64,000 bases of DNA, from the NCBI RefSeq assembly GCF_000775615.1, contig NZ_AVPG01000012.1, forward strand, positions 1 to 64,000. Direction: 5' to 3'. Position numbers and translations under genes: made by a program. A model generated the notes under the pieces. The model worked only from the letters and a program-made list of their open reading frames with translations, ran no database searches and was not told the origin of the DNA. This DNA is from Pontibacillus litoralis JSM 072002. GTDB lineage: Bacteria; Bacillota; Bacilli; Bacillales; BH030062. Positions 35,139 to 45,548 of this stretch are shown piece after piece (positions within the stretch are counted from its first letter, which is position 1; every line of letters starts with the position of its first letter).

Positions 35139-35897
35139 ATGTTGCAGCAATTTGGATTTACGCAATATGAAAGCAAGGTGTACCAGGCGCTTATTACTGT
35201 AAAAGCACCTCTAGACGCCTCGACTATTGTAAAACACTCCGAAGTACCAAGAGCAAAAGTATACGAAGTACTTCAACGTATGAGCGAAAAAGGCATGATA
35301 CTAGAGTCAACCGTACAGAATAAACGACTCTATACAGCCTTGCCTTTAGAATCAGTTATTGAAAAGTTACGAGCAAAATTCGAGGAAAATGTGGAGAGAT
35401 TAAGAGAGACGAAAGCACAAAAAACACCTCTAGACGATCGCGTATGGTCGTTGAAAGATAATCAATCCATTCAAGTTTTAATTAAGAACATGATTCAACA
35501 AGCAACTACCTCTATTACGATTTCTGGTTGGTCAGATGACTTATGGCAATACATTCCTGACCTTGAAGCAAAAGAGGAAAATGGTGTAACGGTTGCTATT
35601 CACTCCATCGGCACACTAGATACAACCATCTCTAGCCTCTCTACATTAATACCTGACCCTCAACATGAAACGTTGGAAAGAAGTAGAATAATTATTACAG
35701 ATGAAACAGAAATGCTTTTCGCTGGAATGGAACAAACACAGTGGCACGCTATTCAAACGAGATCACGTCCACTGGTCAAGTTCTTCACTGAATTCTTCTA
35801 CCACGATGTAGCATTAACAGAAATAACGCGAAAACATAAAGATACTATTTTAGCAGATGAATATATTCGTGATGTCCTATTAAAGCTAAGGTATTAA
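35139..35897 (+). CDS. TrmB-family transcriptional regulator
   Basis: A 252-residue regulator: winged-helix N-terminus (QFGFTQYESKVYQALI, then EVPRAKVYEVLQRMSEKG), a short coiled coil, and a C-terminal effector domain with the SITISGWSDDLW pattern of TrmB proteins. Many relatives respond to sugars, but some control efflux. It probably represses the divergent MFS gene, which is inferred from arrangement. Confidence 0.88.
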   Translation: MLQQFGFTQYESKVYQALITVKAPLDASTIVKHSEVPRAKVYEVLQRMSEKGMILESTVQNKRLYTALPLESVIEKLRAKFEENVERLRETKAQKTPLDDRVWSLKDNQSIQVLIKNMIQQATTSITISGWSDDLWQYIPDLEAKEENGVTVAIHSIGTLDTTISSLSTLIPDPQHETLERSRIIITDETEMLFAGMEQTQWHAIQTRSRPLVKFFTEFFYHDVALTEITRKHKDTILADEYIRDVLLKLRY

Positions 35898-35929
35898 CAA
35901 GGTGTACAAATTACGCTTGTACACCTTGT
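35897..35929. terminator. Shared terminator of trmB-type and ZIP genes
   Basis: A perfect 13-bp stem ACAAGGTGTACAA / TTGTACACCTTGT with a 7-base loop, T's on the plus side, between convergent genes. Confidence 0.88.
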
Positions 35930-35930
35930 T

Positions 35931-36656
35931 TTAGCGCAACAAATTAGTAAGTACAACCATAACAACAAAGCCCATAATAAATGAGAAGGTAGCCATTCGT
36001 TCATTTCCATCCCCATGACTTTCAGGTATTAATTCTTTATAAACGATAAATAACATGGCCCCTGCAGAAAATGCTAACCCGTAAGGAACAACATCACTTA
36101 TCATACCACCAAAGAGAACACCTACCATGCTCGCACATAATTCAATGAACGCTGTAAAAGCAGTATAAAAAAACACGGTTCCCTTACTCACCTTTTGCAT
36201 AATAAGAAATAATGCTACTAGAAACCCTTCCGGAATATTTTGCAATCCGATTGCGAATGCAACCATTGGTCCGAGATCTTGATAAGTACTCGCATAACTC
36301 ATCCCGACCGACAATCCTTCAGGTACGTTATGTAAAGACATGGCTACTAAAAACAACAGGATACGAACATCTTCACGCGGTGGTGACGTATGCTCTAAAT
36401 CATGATGAGGTACAATCACTTCAAGAATCATCAACACAATGGTTCCGAATAAAATACCGATAACCAATACATAAAGGTTGGACAGTTGTAATGCCGCGGG
36501 AATTAAACCGTACGTAGAGGCAGCGACCATAATTCCAGCTGTAAATGCTAGCACTATATCTTTACCACGGTGCGACAAGTGACGTAGCCATATAACAGGA
36601 AGTGCCCCGATGATTGTGACGCATGCCGATAAGACGATTCCCCACCAAAACAACAT
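35931..36656 (-). CDS. ZIP-family divalent metal transporter (second copy)
   Basis: A 241-residue, eight-segment ZIP protein with LHNVPEGLSVGMSYAS and IGLQNIPEGFLVALF as the metal-binding helices. It differs clearly from the other ZIP protein at 30.7 kb, so it is not a recent duplicate. ATG at 36656 follows GAGGGGG; the extension to 36674 is unlikely. Confidence 0.9.
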   Translation of the reverse strand: MLFWWGIVLSACVTIIGALPVIWLRHLSHRGKDIVLAFTAGIMVAASTYGLIPAALQLSNLYVLVIGILFGTIVLMILEVIVPHHDLEHTSPPREDVRILLFLVAMSLHNVPEGLSVGMSYASTYQDLGPMVAFAIGLQNIPEGFLVALFLIMQKVSKGTVFFYTAFTAFIELCASMVGVLFGGMISDVVPYGLAFSAGAMLFIVYKELIPESHGDGNERMATFSFIMGFVVMVVLTNLLR

Positions 36657-36729
36657 TGCCTTCCCCCTCCCCATATAACGTTAGTATATGAGGACAGGCT
36701 GTGCTGCATGAATAATTATTACACATATC

Positions 36730-36900
36730 CTATTCTTCAATTTCTCCCTTATCTCTATCCAAAAAAACGAGCAACAATGTCGCAAGAGGACCGATAAACA
36801 CAGACAACAGAAACCAATTCAAGCCGCTACGTTGTTTCAATTGCGCAAGCGCTGCATTTAAGAGCGCCAATGTCCACCATTCCACCATTTGCACTTCCAT
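36730..36900 (-). CDS. Small membrane protein of unknown function
   Basis: A 56-residue peptide with one or two hydrophobic segments (WWTLALLNAALAQLK, WFLLSVFIGPLATLLLVFL) and a charged end. The pattern is common among small Bacillaceae membrane proteins. AGGTGGGG six bases before the ATG supports translation. Confidence 0.7.
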   Translation of the reverse strand: MEVQMVEWWTLALLNAALAQLKQRSGLNWFLLSVFIGPLATLLLVFLDRDKGEIEE

Positions 36901-36999
36901 AGAAAGCCCCACCTTTCATAGGTAGGATATTCATATAGGAAGCAAGAAATGAACAGAAAATAAAAAAACAACACCCCATCTAAAGGATGCTGCTTTCTC

Positions 37000-38112
37000 T
37001 TACTTAATTGCTTCTGATACGTTATAAAGACTAGGATCTAGCTCTGTAGCCTCACCACGAAGAAACTTTGCTAATTCTGCTCCCAAATACGGTCCACTCG
37101 TTAATCCTGACGCCCCTAATCCATTCGCTAGAGAAATGCCTTCATAGCCAGGAAGGAACCCAAATACAGGTAAGAAATCCGGGGTATAAGGGCGAAAACC
37201 GACTTTCGTAGTTTCATACGTAGCATCGCCTAAGCCAGGAGCTATTGCGATAACTTTATCAAGAATATCGAACACTCCTTCTACCGTTACACGTTCATCA
37301 AACCCCTTATCGTCTTCATGGGTAGCGCCTATCACCATTTTCCCTCCACCAAAGGTAAGTAAGTACTTATTTGTCGGCGGAATAACCACTGGCCAATCTT
37401 TATTTTCTACATTAGGCAAATCGATATGAATAATTTGTGCTTTCTGTGGTGTTACAGCAAAATCCACACCAAGTGGTTGTAGCAACTGCTTAGACCATGC
37501 ACCGGCAGTATCAATGATGTGCTCTGCATAAATGGTTTGTCTTCCAGCACGTACTCCTATTGCCTTGTTGTGTTCTATGACAATTTCAGCATGTTCATTT
37601 ATATATAATGCACCATTTTTTTGTGCTGCATTTAGCAATGCTTGTCGTAGCGCACTTCCGTTAACACGTGCTCCGCCACTTACATGAATCGCTCCATATT
37701 CTTCAGACAATGGTGGAAATAACGCCTTGGTTTCGGCAGGTGATAGTTTCGTTATCTCGCCAATTTCCGGGGCATCCTCTCTGCGTTTCATCGCCCTCTT
37801 CATCATTTGATCTAATTTCTTCTCTTCCGTATGTAAACTCAGTGCTCCGACTTTCTTGTATCCTGTATTCGTTTCCCCATCTTCTTTCAACATTTGAATA
37901 AGCTGTGGATAATATTTCGCTCCACCTTTTACGAGTGCATACCACTTCTTATTACGACGCTGACTAAGCCAAGGACATATAATTCCTGCAGCTGCTTCTG
38001 TAGCTTGCCCTTTATCTTGCCGATCGACTATCGTAACAGAAGCACCCGACTTAGCTAAATGATAAGCTGCGGAAGCCCCTAGTATTCCTCCACCTATGAC
38101 AATATATTGCAT
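37000..38112 (-). CDS. FAD-dependent oxidoreductase (DAO family)
   Basis: A 370-residue flavoenzyme with the dinucleotide motif VIGGGILGASAAYHL at the N-terminus, an ATEAAAGIICPW segment and the C-terminal GLGASGLTSGPYLGAEL FAD motif. It is in the group of glycine/D-amino-acid or sarcosine oxidases; the amine substrate is not determined. ATG at 38112 follows AAAGGTG. The longer frame extends into the glpP promoter region and is rejected. Confidence 0.9.
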   Translation of the reverse strand: MQYIVIGGGILGASAAYHLAKSGASVTIVDRQDKGQATEAAAGIICPWLSQRRNKKWYALVKGGAKYYPQLIQMLKEDGETNTGYKKVGALSLHTEEKKLDQMMKRAMKRREDAPEIGEITKLSPAETKALFPPLSEEYGAIHVSGGARVNGSALRQALLNAAQKNGALYINEHAEIVIEHNKAIGVRAGRQTIYAEHIIDTAGAWSKQLLQPLGVDFAVTPQKAQIIHIDLPNVENKDWPVVIPPTNKYLLTFGGGKMVIGATHEDDKGFDERVTVEGVFDILDKVIAIAPGLGDATYETTKVGFRPYTPDFLPVFGFLPGYEGISLANGLGASGLTSGPYLGAELAKFLRGEATELDPSLYNVSEAIK

Positions 38113-38261
38113 ACACAACACCTTTTTCGTAAAAATCTTTATACTGTATGTCATTGTACAAGAGAACTTGCGACAACTCAATTTCTCGCTTAAATTTATG
38201 TCATCCATTATGATAGAATATAATTCGTTATTATGACTGGTTAGAAAGGAAGGTGTATAAC

Positions 38262-38807
38262 ATGTTTTCCAACCACCGCGTCCTACCCGCAGCACGTAAT
38301 ATTAAAGATTTCGAGAAGCTAATTCAATCGAACGCCGAATTTATTATTTTGCTTGAAGTTCGAGTTTCTCAAGTGAAAAGTCTCGTCCACCTTGCAAAAC
38401 GGCACAACAAAAAAGTGCTTATCCACGCTGATTTAATTCAAGGTCTAAAAACGGATGAATATGCTATTGAGTTTCTATGTAATGAAATTAAACCCCACGG
38501 AATTATTTCTACACGTGCAAACGTTATTTCTCGCGTAAAGAAACAGAAACTAATCGCTATTCAGCGCCTATTCTTGTTAGATTCACACGCGCTTGAACAC
38601 AATTTATCTCTTATTCAAAAGACGCAACCAGACTATATTGAAGTGCTACCTGGCCTAGTCCCGAAATTGATTAAAGAAATTTATGACAAAGTACAAATTC
38701 CTGTTATCGCTGGCGGACTTATTCGTACGGAAGAGGATGTGCAAAACGCTATTGATGGTGGCGCCATCGCAGTTACATCATCTGTAAAAGAACTCTTTGA
38801 CTTCTAA
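38262..38807 (+). CDS. glpP: GlpP, glycerol-3-phosphate-responsive antiterminator
   Basis: A 181-residue TIM-barrel-like RNA-binding regulator. Visible segments are RVLPAARNIKDFEKLI, VLIHADLIQGLKTDEYAIEFL, and PVIAGGLIRTEEDVQNAIDGGAIAVTSS. With glycerol-3-phosphate it prevents termination in the leaders of glpFK and glpD; both leaders are seen downstream. ATG at 38262 follows AAGGAAGG. Confidence 0.95.
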   Translation: MFSNHRVLPAARNIKDFEKLIQSNAEFIILLEVRVSQVKSLVHLAKRHNKKVLIHADLIQGLKTDEYAIEFLCNEIKPHGIISTRANVISRVKKQKLIAIQRLFLLDSHALEHNLSLIQKTQPDYIEVLPGLVPKLIKEIYDKVQIPVIAGGLIRTEEDVQNAIDGGAIAVTSSVKELFDF

Positions 38808-38855
38808 TACGCCTTAATGTGTTTGAAAAGTTACAGATTAGTGACAAAAATGTGT

Positions 38856-38869
38856 TGACACCGCTTACA
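38856..38869 (+). promoter_or_regulatory. cre site (CcpA) at the glpF promoter
   Basis: TGACACCGCTTACA is a perfect match to the cre consensus TGWNANCGNTNWCA. It overlaps a TTGACA -35 box (38855-38860), so CcpA binding would block glpFK initiation under good carbon supply. I could not assign the -10 with normal spacing. Confidence 0.85.
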
Positions 38870-38905
38870 AGTTTACGTTAAAGTATATATTAAGTTAACA
38901 AAGTG

Positions 38906-38981
38906 CGGAGAATTGGAGAGCCACACGTTTCCTATGTACATCTCAACAAGAGAAGTGTACATTGTAACGTGTGGTTTTTTT
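38906..38981 (+). promoter_or_regulatory. GlpP-controlled leader terminator of glpF-glpK
   Basis: A CGGAGAATTGGAGAG block precedes a long hairpin: outer arms CCACACGTT / AACGTGTGG, inner ATGTACA / TGTACAT, followed by TTTTTTT. The same block with a similar hairpin occurs before glpD, marking both as targets of GlpP antitermination. Confidence 0.9.
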
Positions 38982-39028
38982 AGTTGTCCCTACTAATAAA
39001 CGGTTTTATATAAGGAAGGTGTGTTGAG

Positions 39029-39859
39029 ATGACAGAATTTTTAGCCGAATTGATTGGTACAATGATCTTAATAATTTTTGGTGGCGGTGTCGTCGGTGGC
39101 GTCGTACTAAAGAAATCAAAGGCAGAAGGTACTGGATGGGTGCTCATTACGTTAGGATGGGGATTAGCTGTAACAATGGGTGTCTATGCAGTAGGAAATG
39201 TAAGCGGTGCCCATATTAATCCTGCGGTTACGATTGGCTTTGCCATGATTGGGGAATTTCCATGGAGTCAAGTACCTACTTTCTTAGCAGGGCAATTTAT
39301 CGGGGCTTTCCTTGGTGGGGTTATTGTCTTTTTAAACTACTTACCTCATTGGAATGCAACAGAAGACAAAGGGGCAAAACTAGCTGTTTTCTCAACAGAT
39401 CCTGCAATCAACAGTCCTTTATCAAACTTCGTTAGTGAAATAATCGGTACATTTATGCTTGTTATGGGATTATTATTTATTGGTGCGAATGAATTTACTC
39501 AAGGATTAAATCCATTTATAGTAGGATTATTGATTGTAGCAATTGGTATGTCACTAGGAGGAGCAACTGGCTATGCGATTAACCCAGCCCGTGATATTGG
39601 ACCTCGTATTGCTCATATGCTATTACCGATACCTGGAAAAGGCGGATCGAATTGGGGTTATGCCTGGGTTCCATTATTTGGACCTATTGTTGGCGGGGTT
39701 TACGGTGCTTTGTTTTACAAAGCGATTTTCACTGGAGAATATAGTGTTACCTTTTGGGCCTTTACTGCAATCATTCTAGCAATCTTCTTACTAGCAGCTC
39801 AGAAAGAAATCCAGAAGGCAAAAACATCAAAGCATCATTCTGAAAGCGCTAGCGCATAA
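39029..39859 (+). CDS. glpF: Glycerol uptake facilitator GlpF
   Basis: A 276-residue aquaglyceroporin with two NPA repeats, GAHINPAVTIG and YAINPARDIGPR; the Asp after NPAR marks a glycerol rather than a water channel. Six hydrophobic segments. First gene of the glpFK operon, 30 bases upstream of glpK. Confidence 0.97.
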   Translation: MTEFLAELIGTMILIIFGGGVVGGVVLKKSKAEGTGWVLITLGWGLAVTMGVYAVGNVSGAHINPAVTIGFAMIGEFPWSQVPTFLAGQFIGAFLGGVIVFLNYLPHWNATEDKGAKLAVFSTDPAINSPLSNFVSEIIGTFMLVMGLLFIGANEFTQGLNPFIVGLLIVAIGMSLGGATGYAINPARDIGPRIAHMLLPIPGKGGSNWGYAWVPLFGPIVGGVYGALFYKAIFTGEYSVTFWAFTAIILAIFLLAAQKEIQKAKTSKHHSESASA

Positions 39860-39865
39860 ACATAA

Positions 39866-41389
<1,524 letters not shown>

Positions 41390-41402
41390 AATATCTTCTA
41401 TT

Positions 41403-41440
41403 AACCTCTATGATTTCCTATACATCATAGAGGTTTTCTT
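41403..41440 (+). terminator. Terminator after glpK
   Basis: Perfect 12-bp stem AACCTCTATGAT / ATCATAGAGGTT followed by TTCTT. Confidence 0.88.
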
Positions 41441-41515
41441 ATACCTACCATTCTCATTTCAACCGTTTTTTGGTATATTTATGGTGTATACCTTCCGGAA
41501 AGGTTTGATGCACGC

Positions 41516-42589
41516 ATGAAAATATTTCTAATGAGGACTATTTTTTTCAGCAGCTTATGGATTTTACTTATTTCAACAGATAGTACATACGTCGCCCTTA
41601 GCATCCTTCTCTTCAGTTTATCTCTAAGCTTATTTTTTCTTATTTCATTACGAAGAGCTACCACAACCATCTATGTTTTCCTTACTTTAATCGGGCTAGG
41701 GCATGCACTTGTATTAGGAAATGGTTCCCTTCTACCAATCTTGTATGTTCAGTCGTTAACAATCGATGCAACTTACCACCTCTCTCCTTCTCTTTTGAAG
41801 GTCTTACTAGCGGTAAATGGAAGTTTATCCATACTAACTGCTTTCATAACAGGAGAACGAATTATTGAATCCATCCTTATCGTCTCTCTATTTATGATTG
41901 TCTTGGTAACTTACCACCAAATTGTCTTTGAACGTAATGAGCGAAAAATGATGTACGAAGATTTATTAGAGGAATATCGCAAAGCAAAACGTTTAAATGT
42001 TACAGCTAATAATAATGCAAGAATTGAGGAACGAGCCAAAATTGCAAGAGATATTCATGATTCTGTTGGTCATCAGTTAACCGCCCTAATTATGAAATTA
42101 GAAGTACTATCCATTCAGAACCCACACATTAACTATAATGAGCTTAAGAAAATGGCCAAAAATAGCCTAGAAGAAACCCGAACAGCTGTCACAGCATTAC
42201 AAACAGAAGAACATGAAGGGATTTCATCTGTTGTTCAATTAATAAGAAAATTAGAGGCAGAAAGTCATTTACATGTACAATTTACGATTAAACAAGGTGC
42301 CCTATCTTTCCCTTTAACAAATCAGAAGAGTGTTGTCCTTTATCGCATCATTCAAGAAGCTTTAACAAATGCTATGCGACACTCTCAAGCACGCGAAGCG
42401 AAAGTAACGTTAGCAACTTCCGCCACTTCAGACTTGTCTTTTGAGATACGGAATGCTGTCTTCCAACCCGTATCCTTTTCATATGGGTTCGGGTTAACTA
42501 ACATGAAGAAACGAATAGAAGAAGTGGAAGGAACCTTAACCATCCAGCAAACAAATGAGTCATTTATTGTATTTGGTACTATTCCATAA
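41516..42589 (+). CDS. Sensor histidine kinase (LnrJ/YfiJ-like)
   Basis: A 357-residue HisKA_3-type kinase: N-terminal four or five membrane segments (about 1-132), a coiled linker, H-box ERAKIARDIHDSVGHQ (His181), and a GHKL domain with IIQEALTNAMRHSQ and GFGLTNMKKRIEE. It heads a five-gene module with a response regulator and an ABC-2 exporter, as in the LnrJK-LnrLMN system of B. subtilis, which senses linearmycin-type polyenes. Ligand unknown. Confidence 0.88.
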   Translation: MKIFLMRTIFFSSLWILLISTDSTYVALSILLFSLSLSLFFLISLRRATTTIYVFLTLIGLGHALVLGNGSLLPILYVQSLTIDATYHLSPSLLKVLLAVNGSLSILTAFITGERIIESILIVSLFMIVLVTYHQIVFERNERKMMYEDLLEEYRKAKRLNVTANNNARIEERAKIARDIHDSVGHQLTALIMKLEVLSIQNPHINYNELKKMAKNSLEETRTAVTALQTEEHEGISSVVQLIRKLEAESHLHVQFTIKQGALSFPLTNQKSVVLYRIIQEALTNAMRHSQAREAKVTLATSATSDLSFEIRNAVFQPVSFSYGFGLTNMKKRIEEVEGTLTIQQTNESFIVFGTIP

Positions 42590-42606
42590 AGTAAAGGAGC
42601 ATCATC

Positions 42607-43248
42607 ATGATACGAGTACTATTAGTAGAAGATCAACCTATCGTGCGACAAGGATTAAAGGTTATCCTAGAACAAGATAATCGTATCATTGTCGCTCACG
42701 AGGCAAGTAACGGCCAAGAAGCAATGGAACTATTACATAAGTATGTTGTGGATTTTATTATGATGGACGTTCGTATGCCTGTTATGAATGGCATTGAAGC
42801 GACCAGAATGATTAAACAAAAATGGCCATCTATCAAAATTTTAATCTTAACCACTTTTAATGATGATGAGTATGTTATCGAAGCACTGAAAGAAGGCGCA
42901 AATGGGTATTTACTAAAAACTGCGGAATCAAACAAATTGATTGAAGCTGTGTATAGCTGCATGAATGGTGGCATGATTCTTCATGATGATGTAGCCGCAA
43001 AAGTAATGCCTAAGTTGCTTAAGCGTCCTGCACATGCTACACCACCTTTAACAGTTGCTTTATCGGAAAGAGAACTTGCCGTTACGAAATTAGTCGGTGA
43101 GGGGAAAACTAACAAAGAGATTGCTTCCGTCTTACATTTATCCATTGGAACTGTGAAAAACCATATCACAAAAGTGCTACACAAGACGGACTTGAGAGAC
43201 CGTACACAACTTGCGATTTATGCCGTTAAGCATGATTTGATTGATTAG
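42607..43248 (+). CDS. NarL-family response regulator (LnrK/YfiK-like)
   Basis: A 213-residue two-domain regulator: receiver with VEDQPIVRQG, phospho-Asp54 (MMDVRMPVMNG) and LKEGANGYLLKTAE, then a LuxR-type helix-turn-helix (LSERELAVTKLVGEGKTNKEIASVLHLS is the start). It is 17 bases after the kinase gene and most likely activates the next three genes. Confidence 0.92.
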   Translation: MIRVLLVEDQPIVRQGLKVILEQDNRIIVAHEASNGQEAMELLHKYVVDFIMMDVRMPVMNGIEATRMIKQKWPSIKILILTTFNDDEYVIEALKEGANGYLLKTAESNKLIEAVYSCMNGGMILHDDVAAKVMPKLLKRPAHATPPLTVALSERELAVTKLVGEGKTNKEIASVLHLSIGTVKNHITKVLHKTDLRDRTQLAIYAVKHDLID

Positions 43249-43359
43249 CATCGGAAAAGAATGACCTCCGTCACCCCTCTATGCAGCTTTTTATGACTTA
43301 AGATAGTATGCCATCCCCCTCCTCTTACCGTACACTATTGGTAGAGGAGGAGTTGCTAT

Positions 43360-44292
43360 ATGTTAGAACTTGTTGACTTATCAAAAAAATTCCATCAAAC
43401 GTATGCCGTCAAAAATATGAATATGTTTATTGAAAGAGGAGAAGTCATTGGATTACTCGGTCCTAATGGAGCTGGAAAATCAACTGCCATTTCCATGATG
43501 TCTTCTCTCATTACACCGACAACAGGCGATGTACGTTATCTTCACAAAAGCATTTTAAAGTCACCTTCCCCACTACGAAAAGTAACCGGAATCGTGCCTC
43601 AAGAAATTGCTTTATATGACGATTTAACCGCAGAAGAAAACTTAGCTTTCTTTGGACGAATATACCAACTGAAAGGCAAAGCATTAAAACGAAGAATAGC
43701 TGATGTGTTAGACGTGATTGGATTAACCCAAAGAAGCAAAGATCTTGTAAAAGAGTACTCCGGCGGGATGAAGCGCCGATTAAATATTGGTGTTGCTTTA
43801 TTACACGAACCAGAACTACTAATTATGGATGAACCCACTGTCGGTATTGACCCTCAATCCCGCACGCACATTCTAGAAACAGTACAAAGACTAAATACAG
43901 AAAAGAATATGACTGTGATTTACACAAGTCACTACATGGAGGAAGTCGAGTTTCTCTGTAATCGGATATACATTATGGATCAAGGGCAGCTTATTGCGGC
44001 TGGGTCGAAAGAAGAATTAAAACAAATCCTTTCTTCTGAAAAAATAATCTCAATTCAAGTCACCAACGTGAAAGAAACATTTACACACGCTTTATCAGAA
44101 CATCCATTAGTGAATAACATCAAAATGAAAGGGAAAGAAATTAAGATTACAGTTGACAAAAAAGCGAACCTATTCCCTATTCTTATCCACATGACTGAAG
44201 AAGCGTCGATTGAATTGCTTTCTATCCATGTAGAAACCCCTACCTTAGAAGACGTATTCCTACATCTTACTGGTAGAGCATTAAGGGATTGA
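43360..44292 (+). CDS. ABC transporter ATP-binding protein (LnrL-like)
   Basis: A 310-residue ATPase: Walker A GPNGAGKSTAISM, Q-loop VPQE, signature YSGGMKRRLNIG, Walker B LLIMDEPTVGIDPQ, and a C-terminal regulatory tail. It works with two ABC-2 permeases downstream to pump a substrate outwards or extract it from the membrane. Confidence 0.93.
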   Translation: MLELVDLSKKFHQTYAVKNMNMFIERGEVIGLLGPNGAGKSTAISMMSSLITPTTGDVRYLHKSILKSPSPLRKVTGIVPQEIALYDDLTAEENLAFFGRIYQLKGKALKRRIADVLDVIGLTQRSKDLVKEYSGGMKRRLNIGVALLHEPELLIMDEPTVGIDPQSRTHILETVQRLNTEKNMTVIYTSHYMEEVEFLCNRIYIMDQGQLIAAGSKEELKQILSSEKIISIQVTNVKETFTHALSEHPLVNNIKMKGKEIKITVDKKANLFPILIHMTEEASIELLSIHVETPTLEDVFLHLTGRALRD

Positions 44293-44303
44293 GGTGATAA
44301 AAA

Positions 44304-45548
44304 GTGATTAAACAAATTATAAAAAAACAAGCGCTTTTATTTATTAGAAATCCGATGCAGATAGTATTACTTATTGGATTACCAATTATACTCATTTTTA
44401 TATTAGGGAATGCTTTAGGTGGAACAATGGACGGAAGTTCCTCTCCTATAAACGCCAAAATTGCTATAATAGAGCACCAATCCGAAACAAAGCAGATACA
44501 ACAACTGTTAGACGAAACAAATGGCGAACCAATCAACGAACATACTGCAATAGGGATGACTCCTATACAAGCTTTCACCTCTCTCTTGCAACATGAATCA
44601 TTAGAAGAAATAATTACCGTAGAACAAATACCTTTAGAACAAAAACAAAACGCATTACAGGATGAATCCTATACTGCCATCATTGAGGTACCACCATCTT
44701 TCACATACGATTTGTTAAGCCACTCATTATTAGAAAAAGACGAGGCACCTGTGCTACGCATTTATGAGAATGAACAACAGCCGATTGCTACTAGCATCGT
44801 CAGTGATCTTGTTGATAACTTTCAACACCAACTAACACTTCAAGCCTTTTTAAAGCAGCAATCCATTGATCAACAAGCACTTGCCGTGGAATCCTCGATT
44901 TTCAATGCTACAAAAAAAACCATTAATCAAACCAATACAATTTCAGCTTCAGCCTATTATACAGTAGGAATGACCGTAATGAATGTATTATACATCGCAT
45001 CCACAATTGGTGCTGTAGCATTTATGGAGAAGAGAATGTACGTATTTAATCGAATAATTATAGGGGACATATCTAGATGGGTATTCTTCACTGGGGTATT
45101 ATTTTCTGGTATCCTTTTCAGCTTCCTTCAAATTATGATTATTTTCACCTTTTCTTGGACCGTCTTAGATGTTAGTTGGCCTAATATTTCAGATATGTTA
45201 CTGGTATCCTTAGCTTTCTCTGTTGCCGTAGGGGGAATCACGGTATTGTTAACAGCAGTTAGTTATCGACTACACTCTGAAACCATTACCAATGTATTCT
45301 CCAATATTATCGTTGTTTTAATGTCTTTTGTCGGAGGAAGCTTCTTTCCTTTCGGGAATTATTCATCATTAGTTCATGCTTTAGGAACGATAACACCCAA
45401 TGGAGCTGGAATGACGGCTTATCTCAGCATTTTAAAAGGAGAGTCGTTCATGGATGTAAGCACACACATAATCTATCTCGTCTTATTTGGATTAACAATG
45501 ACAGTCATTGCTGCCACTAGTTTTCCGAAAAGGGGGCAAAGCATATGA
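44304..45548 (+). CDS. ABC-2-type permease (LnrM-like)
   Basis: A 414-residue permease: one N-terminal membrane segment (PMQIVLLIGLPIILIFILG), a long extracytoplasmic domain (about 45-215), and five C-terminal segments (including VGGSFFPFGNYSSLVHALG). GTG start, 11 bases after the ATPase gene. Overlaps the second permease by 4 bases (ATGA). Confidence 0.9.
   Translation: MIKQIIKKQALLFIRNPMQIVLLIGLPIILIFILGNALGGTMDGSSSPINAKIAIIEHQSETKQIQQLLDETNGEPINEHTAIGMTPIQAFTSLLQHESLEEIITVEQIPLEQKQNALQDESYTAIIEVPPSFTYDLLSHSLLEKDEAPVLRIYENEQQPIATSIVSDLVDNFQHQLTLQAFLKQQSIDQQALAVESSIFNATKKTINQTNTISASAYYTVGMTVMNVLYIASTIGAVAFMEKRMYVFNRIIIGDISRWVFFTGVLFSGILFSFLQIMIIFTFSWTVLDVSWPNISDMLLVSLAFSVAVGGITVLLTAVSYRLHSETITNVFSNIIVVLMSFVGGSFFPFGNYSSLVHALGTITPNGAGMTAYLSILKGESFMDVSTHIIYLVLFGLTMTVIAATSFPKRGQSI

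Noticed and set aside
36976-37010. Terminator after the FAD oxidoreductase
   Set aside because: A partial AGCAGCATCC...GATGGGGTGTTG stem with T-run is visible but has several mismatches.
38855-38891. Complete glpF promoter
   Set aside because: The -35 TTGACA is clear, but the TATATT-like stretches lie 23-25 bases away; only the cre site is reported.
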